64,000 nt of DNA from Tritrichomonas musculus (taxonomy: Eukaryota; Parabasalia; Tritrichomonadida; Tritrichomonadidae), in contig JAPFFF010000030.1 in assembly GCA_039105265.1 (NCBI GenBank), positions 992,001 to 1,056,000 on the forward strand, in the 5' to 3' direction. Positions 1 through 9,683 of the stretch are shown here, piece after piece (position 1 is the stretch's first letter; each line of letters starts with the position of its first letter). The notes beneath the pieces are model-generated. The model ran no database searches. It was not told the DNA's origin and saw nothing but the letters and a program-made list of their open reading frames with translations. The position numbers and the translations under genes are program-made.

Positions 1-3000
1 CAAAATAATCGTAACATTGATATTAAAGACATGGAAAAACTTTCAGCAAATTATGCAACAAAAGTGTCGATTCTATTTAAAAGCATATCATTAGAACTTG
101 TAACTGTTGGAATATTTGATATTGTTAACTTTGAAACACAAATTATTGTAAGTTCAAATGGATTGGGACTCAATCTTCGTATAGAAAACATCATTTGCAA
201 TTCAATTGAAAACAAATATATTTTCTTTGATATAAATAAGATCGAGTCCAACGATCATTTTCTTAAAGAAAACAATGCAATTGTTTGCCAGTATACATTA
301 TTTTTTGATAAAGCAATGAAATTGAACATGTCCATTAATTCGCCTTCAATAATTATTGATTTTGGCTGGTTGGAAACAACTCTAGATTTTTTCAAAAGTG
401 CTGATATTAAAGCATTGATGTGCATGCGCCAAAACAGCCAAAAACAACAACAACCAAATAAAACAGATATAAACATTATCGAATCTGTAATGACAAATTC
501 AATTGAATTCCAATTACTTAAGCCTACATTCAAAGTTATTCTTCCAGCAATTAATAAATTAAAAGATGATGTTGAACTTACATTAAAGTTAGATTATATT
601 TCCTTCGGTGAAATTGAAAGCCAGTCAACTGAAAAGCAATACTTGTTGAAAATGCCAATTTTCCGTTTTGAATGGAAAAAACGATTAACAGCAACAATTA
701 ATAATTTTTCTATTTTGATAGGTAAGTCGATTTCTTTATTTTGTGATGGATTATCTATTTTCGACATTGTTGAAGATAAAAAAAATATTGAATTAATACC
801 ATTAAACCAAAATAAAAATCCATTTCTTATTCTAAAAATTGATGAAAATAAATTTGGTTTAACAATAAATGATTTTATTTTCACTTTTGATGTTAATTCA
901 TATATGATTCCTGAACTAATTTTGTCGCTTCTCAAATCATCAATTATTGCATCAATTATTTCATCTTTTATTGATGAAACAAAAACAACTCCTAAAATAA
1001 AAGAAGAAAAGCCAAAACATTCAAAAATTGAAATGAATATTCAAAATGCAGATGTTGTTCTTATTGATAAAGATATCAAATTAAATTCTCATTTAAATTC
1101 TATATTTACAATTGGTCCAGAAATTAAGCATATGTTTTTCACTAATTTTAATTTATCTTTCAGCGAAAAAGAAGTCAATTTTGCCCCCATTTTCCAGAAC
1201 ATTACACTTGAATTTGGAATTAAAGAGAACACTTTAATTTTTTCATTAGATCAAGCCAATGCTTATATAAGTCCATCTGATATAGTTGATACATTGAATT
1301 TTGTTAAGAAAGTCATTAATTTATATTCAAACTTTTCTCACCAACTTGATTATTCAAAACCCGCTGAAGTTGTTGAACAATCAGATAAACCGAATCAAAT
1401 CAAAGAAGTTTGCATTTTCAACAATCAAATGATTTTAGAATTCTGTGAAGATAACAGAACAACAGAAGTTCCGTTTCCATTTCTTAAACTCACAATAAAT
1501 CCAAATTCAACCAATTGTTCATTAATCAAAGAATCTTCTTTTCTACTTCTTGGGCTCCGTGTCGATATATTCAATAAAAAAACACAAAGATGGGATTTGT
1601 TACTGGAGCCATTAGAATTATTTTTATCTTTTACTGACACCAAAAATTATCATTTCAAAATCCGAGATAAGTTGAATTTGATTGTTTCACATGCAACATT
1701 AAACCAAATTTGTCAGTTCCGATTTGAAAGACAATCGATTAAATATAAGACAATCTTTCCTAGCTTTCTAGTTGAAAACAATACTCCCGAAATGTGCGAA
1801 CTAATTTTTGATGATACAAATGATACAGAATTGGTTCCACCTCAGTGCTTATCATCATTGAAGAAGGCCAAACCATTTAAATTCATGGGAACTGTTATCG
1901 ATCCATTGAACTTTTATTCACCTCAATTCATTTCGAGAAAATATTCGATTTCAATTTTCACAAAAGAGAAAAAACGATATATATCAATCAATTCACCTCT
2001 TCTCTTTAAAAACAGAAGCAATATCAATTTGTTTTATCAAGAAAAACATACTGGAAATGTTATTGAAATATATGAAAAAGCAATCACGCCACTGAATAGA
2101 TTAGTTGCCGAATTTGGCATTTATGGCAAAAATCCACACAAAAAGCCAATAGTTATTAACTTGTTTAAATTAAAAGATAAAAAGAAGTTATATATACCGG
2201 TTTATGTTGAAGATATAACATACTATTTCTTTTTATCAATTAAATTCTCAGATAAAAGAGGGATTGTTATGTTTACATTGACACCAAATTACAAAATTCG
2301 AAATAATTATTCATTGCCAATCGATATCACAGTAGATGCAATGTATCAACAACTGACAATTCCAGGAAGATCAACAGAATATTTGAATCATATTGGCTTT
2401 TATTCATCGATCACTTTCTTTATTGAAGCTAATGGACATATTTCGCAAGGAACAAGGTTAGCTCTAAATAGAAGTATTTTTATTCCTGTTTATTTCACAC
2501 CAAATTGTGCTTTTTCATTAAGATTTGACGGTGATACAATCACTCTTCAACCACCTCTTTTAGTCCAAAATTTAACAGGCATTCCTATTTCTATATTTGA
2601 TTTCCAAAATAATCTAATTCTGACACTTCAAGATAATAGTTTCGAAGATTTTATTGGACCGCCTGACTTTTTCAAAGAAGGTAAAATACAACTTTTTATT
2701 CAAATTGAAGGTTATGAAAAAAGTGAACTCTTTGATACTAAAACCAGCCATAAAGAACTTTTTCTTAAATCACTTTCGGGCGATTTTTGCATTCCAATTG
2801 CTTTGCTTTTTTCAATTGGAGCAACAGGAATAATATATCTTAAAATCGATCATTTAATTTATATTCGAAATGAATCTATTGAAACAATTCATTTACAGCC
2901 AATTGACGATAATTCAGTGGTTCGACCAAATGATTCTCTTGATATCAATTCAGGGGAAACAAAGCCTGTTTTGTTAGGAACATCTGAATTGAATTACATG

Positions 3001-5403
3001 TTCAATATTGGCAAATATAAAGAAATTATTAATTTGAAAAACACTTTAGAAAATCGTAACAAATTTGCAACTTTGTTCATGGATCATAATGATTTACAAA
3101 AAATTCCTCAAACCATTATTTCTGTTGATTTTCAAACATCATCAACAATAGCAGGATATTTTGTTGTGATTAAAGATTTGGTTTTTCCACAGCCTCTTGT
3201 GCTAACAAATCTTTTAGGAGAAAAGAATAAACAATTTTGGATTGATATTGTTGTAAAATGTGGTTTTCATTCTAAGTGTATTGTTAAGCCAATGTCAACA
3301 TCAATTATTAGTTCAAGAGATTTGGTTGGCCAAAAATTAACTGTTTTTTGTTACACTCAAGAATTTGATGTTGATTTGACGAAATTTTCTGAACCAGATA
3401 AAAAAACAATTGAAAGCGAAAATATTAAAATCGACATTTATTTCAAGCTTGTTTGTCTTGAAAATGGTTCACATATGATTATTGTTTCAAATGAAATTGA
3501 AAACAAACCAAATAGGTTCAATCTTTTAACCACACATGAAATTTCATTTAGTGTAGAAGTTCCATTTATTTCTGTGAGTTTGATTGATAATCGAATGAAA
3601 GAACTGTCTTTAATTGGTTTCCAAAATACAAGTATTAAATGCCAATTCACTAAAGACACAGTTGATATTGATCTTCAAATTGACTATTTCCAAATAGATG
3701 ACATGTATCCTGACACATTAGTTCCAGTTGCTGTTTTCAATTCCAGATCGCCATTTATTCGATTAAAAGTAATCAAAGAAAATGCAAACATGATATTTGA
3801 TCTTATAAAATTAAAATTGAATCAATTAATATTCTATATTGATGTAAATTACGTTTCAGAACTTTTTAATTTCTTTACAACAATAAAAACGAACGAAAAA
3901 GATGAAATTGTAGATGTTCAAGCAGAATCTATTCGATCATCCATTCCGATTTTGATTAAAAAGATTTTTATTGATGAAGTTAAAGTCAATGCATCTGCAT
4001 CAAGTCAAACAGGCAGACCGACATTTCATCCTTTCCCATATGAATTTATTTTAGATTGTGTTCCTTCTGTAACAAATGTAGAATTAGATAGAGAATCATT
4101 TACAAAAGAAGACTTACATTGTGACAATAAAGTTCTCAAAAAAATGATAAAAGATTATTACAATCCTTTAATTGACGATGTTGAAAGTCTTATTGCAGCA
4201 AGAACATTTGGAATTGTATTCAAAGGAATATCAAATTTATTCCATAAAATTGATGATTCATCTAAAATTGATGTTTCATTCAATCAAAAAGAAGGAGAAG
4301 TAATTCAAAGAAGTTTCCAATCTTTAGGGAAAGGATTATTGAATGGTTTTACTGGTGTTGTAACTAAACCAGCCAAAGGACTAAAAGAAGATGGTGCCAA
4401 AGGATTCTTCATTGGACTAGGAGATGGTATTAGTGGAATTGTCACAGAGCCTGTTGCAGGCTTTATTGATGTTGGAACTGGACTTATTGATGAAGTTAAA
4501 AATTCATTAAGTGAGCATTGTAATCCAATGAGACTTACACGTGTATTCAATAACATTCAAATACAGGAATATGATCATATTAGTGCCATATGTCAGATTC
4601 AATATCAACGCTTTGTTAAAAATTATGATGATTATTTTGTTTACTTTATAAATGGAGGAGATAAATTAATTGGAATCACAGAAACAAGCATTATTTTCTT
4701 CGTTTATAATGACCAAGCTAACAATCTATTCAAAAAATACAAAGTGAATAAAATAAGACAAATTTCTGAGATTGAAAATGTTTGTGCAATGGATGACCAT
4801 TTGATATTGAACTTTAATGACGAAAATAATTTTGATATAAAATGTCCGTCGAAAGAAGTTTCTGATATTGCCACGAAAATTATTGTATCAAGGAGCTATT
4901 ATAGTAACTATTGCAGCAATTCATCAAGAATGAATAAAATTGCATCAACAGAATTTTCAAATGTAAGTGAAAGTGAAGAAAATGAAATAGAACAACAAAC
5001 ACAATTCATTATTAATGATGGTTATTACAGCATTAAATGTTCAAATGGTAAATTTGTGACAAATGATAAAGAATCATGGCCTTTGATTGCAAATAGAGGA
5101 AGTGCAAAAGGTTGGGAAAAGTTCAAAATAACAAACAACGATGATGGAACAATTTCATTTTTATCAATGAAAAATAACAAATATGTGACAGTTGGAAGCA
5201 ATTCGAAGCTTTATGCATCATCAAATAATATTGCACGAAATGAAAAATTCAGTGTAATTAAAATAAATGATAATCATTTCAATTTCATATCAATGAGAAC
5301 AAGACAATATGTTTCTGCTGATAGAAATATATTGGCTACACTTTGTGCAAATAGAAATAATGCACATGGGTGGGAAAGATTCGAATTAATTTCTAGAGAA
5401 TAG
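1..5403 (+). CDS. VPS13: VPS13-like lipid-transfer protein, C-terminal part (5' end outside window)
   Basis: The frame is open from base 1, so the Met at base 31 is not a demonstrated start. About 1,800 residues are visible; VPS13 proteins are usually about 3,000, so the N-terminal chorein/RBG lipid-channel half lies upstream. The middle (numbered from base 31, residues ~580-1000) has repeated beta-sandwich units with the NxTxxPL-like pattern typical of the VPS13 adaptor-binding region, for example around VQNLTGIPISIFDF. Residues ~1430-1490 match the VPS13/ATG2 C-terminal helices (GLLNGFTGVVTKPAKG, then GFIDVGTGLI). A PH-like stretch follows at ~1530-1620. The last ~130 residues form a fascin-like beta-trefoil with repeated GYYSIKCSNGKFV, NKYVTVGSN and RQYVSAD units. 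The family moves lipids in bulk at membrane contact sites. The trefoil tail is unusual and could be a docking domain. The family call is strong; trefoil function is inference. Confidence 0.88.
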   Translation, partial: QNNRNIDIKDMEKLSANYATKVSILFKSISLELVTVGIFDIVNFETQIIVSSNGLGLNLRIENIICNSIENKYIFFDINKIESNDHFLKENNAIVCQYTLFFDKAMKLNMSINSPSIIIDFGWLETTLDFFKSADIKALMCMRQNSQKQQQPNKTDINIIESVMTNSIEFQLLKPTFKVILPAINKLKDDVELTLKLDYISFGEIESQSTEKQYLLKMPIFRFEWKKRLTATINNFSILIGKSISLFCDGLSIFDIVEDKKNIELIPLNQNKNPFLILKIDENKFGLTINDFIFTFDVNSYMIPELILSLLKSSIIASIISSFIDETKTTPKIKEEKPKHSKIEMNIQNADVVLIDKDIKLNSHLNSIFTIGPEIKHMFFTNFNLSFSEKEVNFAPIFQNITLEFGIKENTLIFSLDQANAYISPSDIVDTLNFVKKVINLYSNFSHQLDYSKPAEVVEQSDKPNQIKEVCIFNNQMILEFCEDNRTTEVPFPFLKLTINPNSTNCSLIKESSFLLLGLRVDIFNKKTQRWDLLLEPLELFLSFTDTKNYHFKIRDKLNLIVSHATLNQICQFRFERQSIKYKTIFPSFLVENNTPEMCELIFDDTNDTELVPPQCLSSLKKAKPFKFMGTVIDPLNFYSPQFISRKYSISIFTKEKKRYISINSPLLFKNRSNINLFYQEKHTGNVIEIYEKAITPLNRLVAEFGIYGKNPHKKPIVINLFKLKDKKKLYIPVYVEDITYYFFLSIKFSDKRGIVMFTLTPNYKIRNNYSLPIDITVDAMYQQLTIPGRSTEYLNHIGFYSSITFFIEANGHISQGTRLALNRSIFIPVYFTPNCAFSLRFDGDTITLQPPLLVQNLTGIPISIFDFQNNLILTLQDNSFEDFIGPPDFFKEGKIQLFIQIEGYEKSELFDTKTSHKELFLKSLSGDFCIPIALLFSIGATGIIYLKIDHLIYIRNESIETIHLQPIDDNSVVRPNDSLDINSGETKPVLLGTSELNYMFNIGKYKEIINLKNTLENRNKFATLFMDHNDLQKIPQTIISVDFQTSSTIAGYFVVIKDLVFPQPLVLTNLLGEKNKQFWIDIVVKCGFHSKCIVKPMSTSIISSRDLVGQKLTVFCYTQEFDVDLTKFSEPDKKTIESENIKIDIYFKLVCLENGSHMIIVSNEIENKPNRFNLLTTHEISFSVEVPFISVSLIDNRMKELSLIGFQNTSIKCQFTKDTVDIDLQIDYFQIDDMYPDTLVPVAVFNSRSPFIRLKVIKENANMIFDLIKLKLNQLIFYIDVNYVSELFNFFTTIKTNEKDEIVDVQAESIRSSIPILIKKIFIDEVKVNASASSQTGRPTFHPFPYEFILDCVPSVTNVELDRESFTKEDLHCDNKVLKKMIKDYYNPLIDDVESLIAARTFGIVFKGISNLFHKIDDSSKIDVSFNQKEGEVIQRSFQSLGKGLLNGFTGVVTKPAKGLKEDGAKGFFIGLGDGISGIVTEPVAGFIDVGTGLIDEVKNSLSEHCNPMRLTRVFNNIQIQEYDHISAICQIQYQRFVKNYDDYFVYFINGGDKLIGITETSIIFFVYNDQANNLFKKYKVNKIRQISEIENVCAMDDHLILNFNDENNFDIKCPSKEVSDIATKIIVSRSYYSNYCSNSSRMNKIASTEFSNVSESEENEIEQQTQFIINDGYYSIKCSNGKFVTNDKESWPLIANRGSAKGWEKFKITNNDDGTISFLSMKNNKYVTVGSNSKLYASSNNIARNEKFSVIKINDNHFNFISMRTRQYVSADRNILATLCANRNNAHGWERFELISRE

Positions 5404-5740
5404 GAAACTACATATTTTAATATTTTTATCATCAATGTTGATTTCTTCTTTTATGATTTGAAACTTTTTGAGACACTTAAAGGCAATATTAGAATTGAAA
5501 AATAGAAAATAAACATTTATTTCTAGATTAAAAAACACATTTATCTTTAAAATTCTTCAAAAAAATTCATATTTTTATATATAATATTCTAATATTCATT
5601 ATTAATATTATATACTTGCTTTATTTTCCAGGTCGTAGAATATTCTGCCCCCATCCTTCTACTTTTCAACTTTTTTAAATATTTCAAAAAACCTGCCCAA
5701 ATAAAATTTTGGACACAAGTTTTTTTAATAACAAATAAAG
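5404..5740. other. Intergenic, AT-rich
   Basis: No coding or RNA signal is seen. It must hold the 3' end of the VPS13-like gene and the promoter of the ankyrin gene. A short C-rich run near 5650 (ccccatccttctac) stands out from the A+T background but was not identified. Confidence 0.5.
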
Positions 5741-6934
5741 ATGAGCATCGAAGAGCACATAGAAAAATTTAAAGAAATTCAAGCAGTAATTCTAGAGTTT
5801 CTGGAAAACGAAACCAACTCTGATGAAAATTTTTCAAATTTAAAAAATATTATTGATGAACAAAAAATTTGTGCCAATAAGCAAGAATTCATATTATTTT
5901 TACATTTAATTTCATCCATATCTAAAAACCACTTCCGTGGTCCAGCTTTTATTAGCAAAATTGAAAAGGTATTAGATAATTATGCAACTGATATTAAACA
6001 AAACCTAACAAATTCAGAAATTTTCGATATATTTAAAGGAAGTAAAAGAGTTCTTCTATCTCTTTTTGAAAAACGATTAATATATATGGACAAAAAGATA
6101 TTTAAAACTATTACATCTGAAAAATACGAAAATTTCAAATATCCTCAGTATTTTTTACCAGAAATCCAGTCATTTATCAACAATGAATGCACTTGTGAGT
6201 ATAAACAAAAATTATTGTATCGATGCACAGATGAATGGATAAATGAAATAGAAAAAGAAATGCCAGAAGATTTTTATAAATTACGAAAAGAAGGCGAAAA
6301 TAAGAATTACATCTGCGAATTGATTCGAAAAGACTTAGTTAAAGAATTCATTATATATGAAAATAGACTCAATTATTCACTTGAATCTGCAATTATTCCA
6401 TCAATATATGAAACACACCCATTTTTAATTCATATGCAAAATTGCTGTAAATTAACAATAATCAAATATGCTGCATTCTTCGGATCAATTCAGATTTTAA
6501 AATATTTGCAAATGAAAGGCGTTGCTTTAACTTCAGATTTGTGGCTCTATTCAATTCATGGAAATAATGCTGATATAATTCACCTTTTGGAAGAAAACAA
6601 TATTATACCTAAAAAGTATTATACTTGTAGTGATTCAGATTTTGAATACATATATGAAAGATATCTTAATGAGGCAGATAAATGTTTTAAAGAGTCAATT
6701 AAATGCCACCATAACGATATTGCTAATTATTTGCTTGATAATTACATCAAATATTTTACATCAAACATTTATAGAGATTGCTTCAAATCATACAATTTTG
6801 AATTTATCATGAATGAATTTATCAGTGAAAGTGTATTTATATATTTAGTTCAATATGATTATTATTTATTAATAGAGCTACTTTTAACAAACGAAGATAT
6901 TATTGGGAGTCAAATTTTTAAATCATATGATTAA
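5741..6934 (+). CDS. DUF3447-type ankyrin protein, N-terminal module
   Basis: This 397-residue protein has the trichomonad DUF3447/ankyrin N-terminus: an amphipathic start (SIEEHIEKFKEIQ), a helical block through GSKRVLLSLFEKRLI, the FKYPQYFLPEIQSFI motif, and the ankyrin-like stretch at ~240-320 with YAAFFGSIQILKYL, LWLYSIHGNNADIIHLLEEN and SIKCHHNDIANYL. Three more copies of this module lie in the window (33595, 52453 and 32434 starts). The ORF stops soon after the first partial repeat (LLIELLLTNEDI). Further ankyrin units continue on the same strand at 6987-8384, separated by AT-rich spacers, and a kinase-like ORF closes the locus at 9683. The ATG follows an A-rich leader, as usual here. 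It is either a complete short protein or the head of a gene split into modules. The family is likely involved in protein-protein interaction; no specific function can be read. Confidence 0.8.
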   Translation: MSIEEHIEKFKEIQAVILEFLENETNSDENFSNLKNIIDEQKICANKQEFILFLHLISSISKNHFRGPAFISKIEKVLDNYATDIKQNLTNSEIFDIFKGSKRVLLSLFEKRLIYMDKKIFKTITSEKYENFKYPQYFLPEIQSFINNECTCEYKQKLLYRCTDEWINEIEKEMPEDFYKLRKEGENKNYICELIRKDLVKEFIIYENRLNYSLESAIIPSIYETHPFLIHMQNCCKLTIIKYAAFFGSIQILKYLQMKGVALTSDLWLYSIHGNNADIIHLLEENNIIPKKYYTCSDSDFEYIYERYLNEADKCFKESIKCHHNDIANYLLDNYIKYFTSNIYRDCFKSYNFEFIMNEFISESVFIYLVQYDYYLLIELLLTNEDIIGSQIFKSYD

Positions 6935-7533
6935 ATACAATTCAAGATTGAATAATTCAATGGAATTCAAAATTTCCGCAATTTATAATACAGCATTACA
7001 CATGGCTGTTAAAAAAGAAAGAATTGAAATAATCAAACTTTTATTATCCAATGATAAAATTGATGTTAACTTTCAAGGTATTTTCAACATTTTTAATTTT
7101 ATTAATAAAATTAAAAATCAAACAATTCAATGATATTCAAAAATACATTATTAAATGGAATGATGAATATAAATTAATAAAACTGCCTTATACTTGGCTG
7201 TTGAAAAAGAAAATATTGAAATAATCAAACTTTTATTATCCAATGAAGATATTAATGTTAATAATATTAATATTCCAAACATATCTTTATTTATTACATT
7301 CAAAATCATATATTTCAATGGCATTAGTAAATTTATATTCCAATGACATGCAATATCAAAGATTTTAATGGAATTCATATTCTTACTTTTTAATATTCAA
7401 AAATTTAATAAATTTTAATGATATTCTAATATGATAATAATCATAAAACAGCGTTATCTTTGGCTGTTGAGAAAAAAAACATTGAAATTATCAAACTTTT
7501 ATTAACAAATGAAAAAATTGATGTTAATATTCT

Positions 7534-8035
7534 TAATATTTTCATCATATTTTACAGCATTTAATATCATATTCTTCAATTTCATTCAAAATCATATTTT
7601 TCAATACAATTATGAATTTATATTTTAATTACATTCAAAATAATATTATTTAATATGATTCAAATTTAAAATCATATTTATAAATGACATTCAAAATCAT
7701 GCCTTTTATAATATTCGACATTATATCTCTTAATACAATTCAAAATCATATCTTTCAACGAAATTTAACATTTATTCTTTCAATTACATTCAAAATCATT
7801 TCTTTCAACGATATTCAAAATCATATCTTTCAATGGAATTCAACATTTTATCTTTCAATTACATTCAAAATCATATCATTCAATAAAATTCAAAATCATA
7901 TCTTTCAATGATATTCAAAATCATATCTTTAAACTGCATTTGAAATTATTTCTATCAACAAAGTTTCAAATCATATCTTTCAATGACATTAACAATCATA
8001 TCTTTAAATGAAATTTATAAATTGATAAATTTATT
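7534..8035 (+). repeat. Degenerate ~20-25 bp AT-rich tandem spacer repeat
   Basis: The spacer between the third and fourth ankyrin modules is built from a loose unit resembling ATTCAAAATCATATCTTTCA followed by ATG or ACG, repeated about 15 times with substitutions. The same unit, in the same orientation relative to the ankyrin reading direction, fills the spacers of the second locus at 47.9-51.3 kb. A 75-codon open stretch at 7684-7911 is just the repeat read through and is not proposed as a gene. Confidence 0.7.
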
Positions 8036-8440
8036 ATACTGCATTATACATGGCCATTCAAGAACGTGACATTGAAATTGTTAAACTGTTATTAACAAAT
8101 GAAAAAATCGATGTTAATATTCTTAATATTTCCAATTAATATAATTTGTAAAATTCAAAACTATATATTTTGATGACATTACATAATATTATATATCAAT
8201 TACATTAAAAAATATTTCTTAATGGAATTCAAAATTATGTCTTTCAATTGCATTTAAAATCATATCTTTAAATGAAATTTATAAATTAATAAATTTATTA
8301 TACTGCATTATACTTGGCCACTCAAGAACGTGATATTGAAATTGTTAAACTATTATTAACAAATGAAAAAATAGATGTTAATATTCTTAATATTTCCAAT
8401 TAATATAATTTGTAAAATTAAAAATAATATATTTAGATGA
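8020..8440 (+). repeat. ~262-bp duplication carrying an ankyrin module plus flanks
   Basis: The modules at 8038 and 8300 are nearly identical together with their left flank (aatgaaatttataaatt) and right flank (attcttaatatttccaatta). The period is about 262 bp. The array therefore grew, at least once, by copying module and spacer together. Confidence 0.75.
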
Positions 8441-8546
8441 CATCACAAAATTTTATATATCAATCACATTTAAAAATATTTCTTAATGGAATTTAAAACA
8501 ATATGTTTTAATATAATTCAAAACCATATAAATAAGTAAAATTCAT

Positions 8547-9683
8547 ATGAAAATTTATAAAACTGTATTAAAAAAAGCATGTGAACTTGGAAATGATGAA
8601 ATTGTCAAGCAATTGTTATTAACAAAAAAAGTTAATTGTGACATTGAAAAACTGTTCAAATGTAACATAAAAATACTGAAAGATATATTTGAATATGCAG
8701 GATATCACATAACAGATAAACAAAAACCAATGACTGAAGATAATTATCCTCAAATCAAACCAAAATCAAAAAATGATTCTACAAATGGAAAATCTAGCGA
8801 CATACAATTATCAAACACAATTGTTGGAGCCAATGAAATTCAGATCAAGTTGAAAAAATTAAAAGAAAAAATAGAATTAAATTCAGATCAAATAATTGCA
8901 GAATTAAAACAAATTCAAACTGAATTTTTTGATCCAAAATCATCTAAATATCTAGAAAAGATTGAGAACATTAAAACAGATACAAATAATAAATTTACAA
9001 AGGTTACAATGAACAAATTTTATATATTGAAAGAAATCAACGATCTAAATACAGAAAATATTCAAAGCATAATAGATGAGTTTTATATCAATATTATGCT
9101 AAAACATCCAAACATACTTAAGACGTATGGCATTCTCGTTGATGGCAAAAATCAACCTTCTATTCTTTTTGAGTATTGTCCTTTCAATATAAAACAAGCT
9201 GTCAAAGATAACAAGCTTTCAAAAGTTCAACAGGTTTTATCAATATATCAAATAGCAGAAGGCATGAAATACATTCATTCACACAGAATAAAACATGGAA
9301 ATTTGAAGCCATCTAACATTCTCATTTCAGAAGATGGAACAATTAAAATCAGTGATTTTGGAAAAGCTCAAGAAGAAGCACATGATGATAAACTTGGTGA
9401 GATGGAAGATGTTTATTCATTTGGATCTGTTGTCTATTTTATTTTGTGTGGATACGAGGTTCCAGAAAATAAGCAAATTCCAAAAGAATTTTCAATACTT
9501 GCACAGAATTTGATTGAGAAATGCTGGCATGAGGATCAATTTTGTAGACCAACTTTTGAAATGATTTGTGATATGTTGGAAAAGAATGAATTCAATCTAG
9601 CATTATTGTCACATCAAGAAATTAATGAAGTTTCTAAGATCATTGGCCAATATAAAATGCAAATTGGCAGGAAATATGAATAA
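8547..9683 (+). CDS. Ankyrin/coiled-coil/TKL-like pseudokinase protein
   Basis: This 378-residue ORF opens with the last ankyrin-like unit of the locus (LKKACELGNDEIVKQLLL), followed by a Lys/Glu-rich probable coiled coil (~105-155) and a protein-kinase fold (~160-365). The kinase part lacks a glycine-rich loop. The catalytic loop reads HGNLKPSN, so the HRD Arg and Asp are replaced. DFG is kept as SDFGKA, the activation segment and APE are deleted (DFG is followed within about 20 residues by MEDVYSFGSVVYF), and helix I has the usual WxxxxxxRPTF signature. It should be catalytically dead or severely impaired and may act as a scaffold. The preceding spacers and modules suggest it was once the C-terminus of a DUF3447-ankyrin-kinase protein starting at 5741. 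An independent start at 8547 (ATG) is possible. Confidence 0.7.
   Translation: MKIYKTVLKKACELGNDEIVKQLLLTKKVNCDIEKLFKCNIKILKDIFEYAGYHITDKQKPMTEDNYPQIKPKSKNDSTNGKSSDIQLSNTIVGANEIQIKLKKLKEKIELNSDQIIAELKQIQTEFFDPKSSKYLEKIENIKTDTNNKFTKVTMNKFYILKEINDLNTENIQSIIDEFYINIMLKHPNILKTYGILVDGKNQPSILFEYCPFNIKQAVKDNKLSKVQQVLSIYQIAEGMKYIHSHRIKHGNLKPSNILISEDGTIKISDFGKAQEEAHDDKLGEMEDVYSFGSVVYFILCGYEVPENKQIPKEFSILAQNLIEKCWHEDQFCRPTFEMICDMLEKNEFNLALLSHQEINEVSKIIGQYKMQIGRKYE

Larger units (their letters stand above)
6935..8546 (+). pseudogene. Ankyrin modules separated by AT-rich spacers (locus A)
   Basis: Five ankyrin units are legible at about 6987-7070, 7180-7280, 7446-7531, 8038-8120 and 8300-8384. Each reads as TALxLAVEKxNIEIIKLLL followed by (S/T)Nxx(I/L)DVN, with no stop inside. 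Between them lie 60-500 bp of AT-rich sequence with stops in every frame. The break always falls between the DVN that ends one repeat and the Thr-Ala that opens the next. Intact relatives (36396-37805) carry variable insert loops at that same point. No consistent GT at the left edge, no AG at the right edge, and no trichomonad branch/3' motif (ACTAACACACAG type) was found. The simplest reading is a decaying array. The clean modules make that uncomfortable, so unknown RNA processing or a donor-cassette role stays open. Confidence 0.6.

Noticed and set aside
7684-7911. 75-residue repeat peptide ORF in the ankyrin spacer
   Set aside because: It is the AT-rich spacer unit that happens to lack stops; no conservation beyond the DNA repeat.
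6935-8546. Spacers as canonical spliceosomal introns
   Set aside because: Left edges do not share a GT, right edges lack AG in most modules (for example ttattatactgca), and no ACTAACACACAG-like 3' motif was found in the locus.
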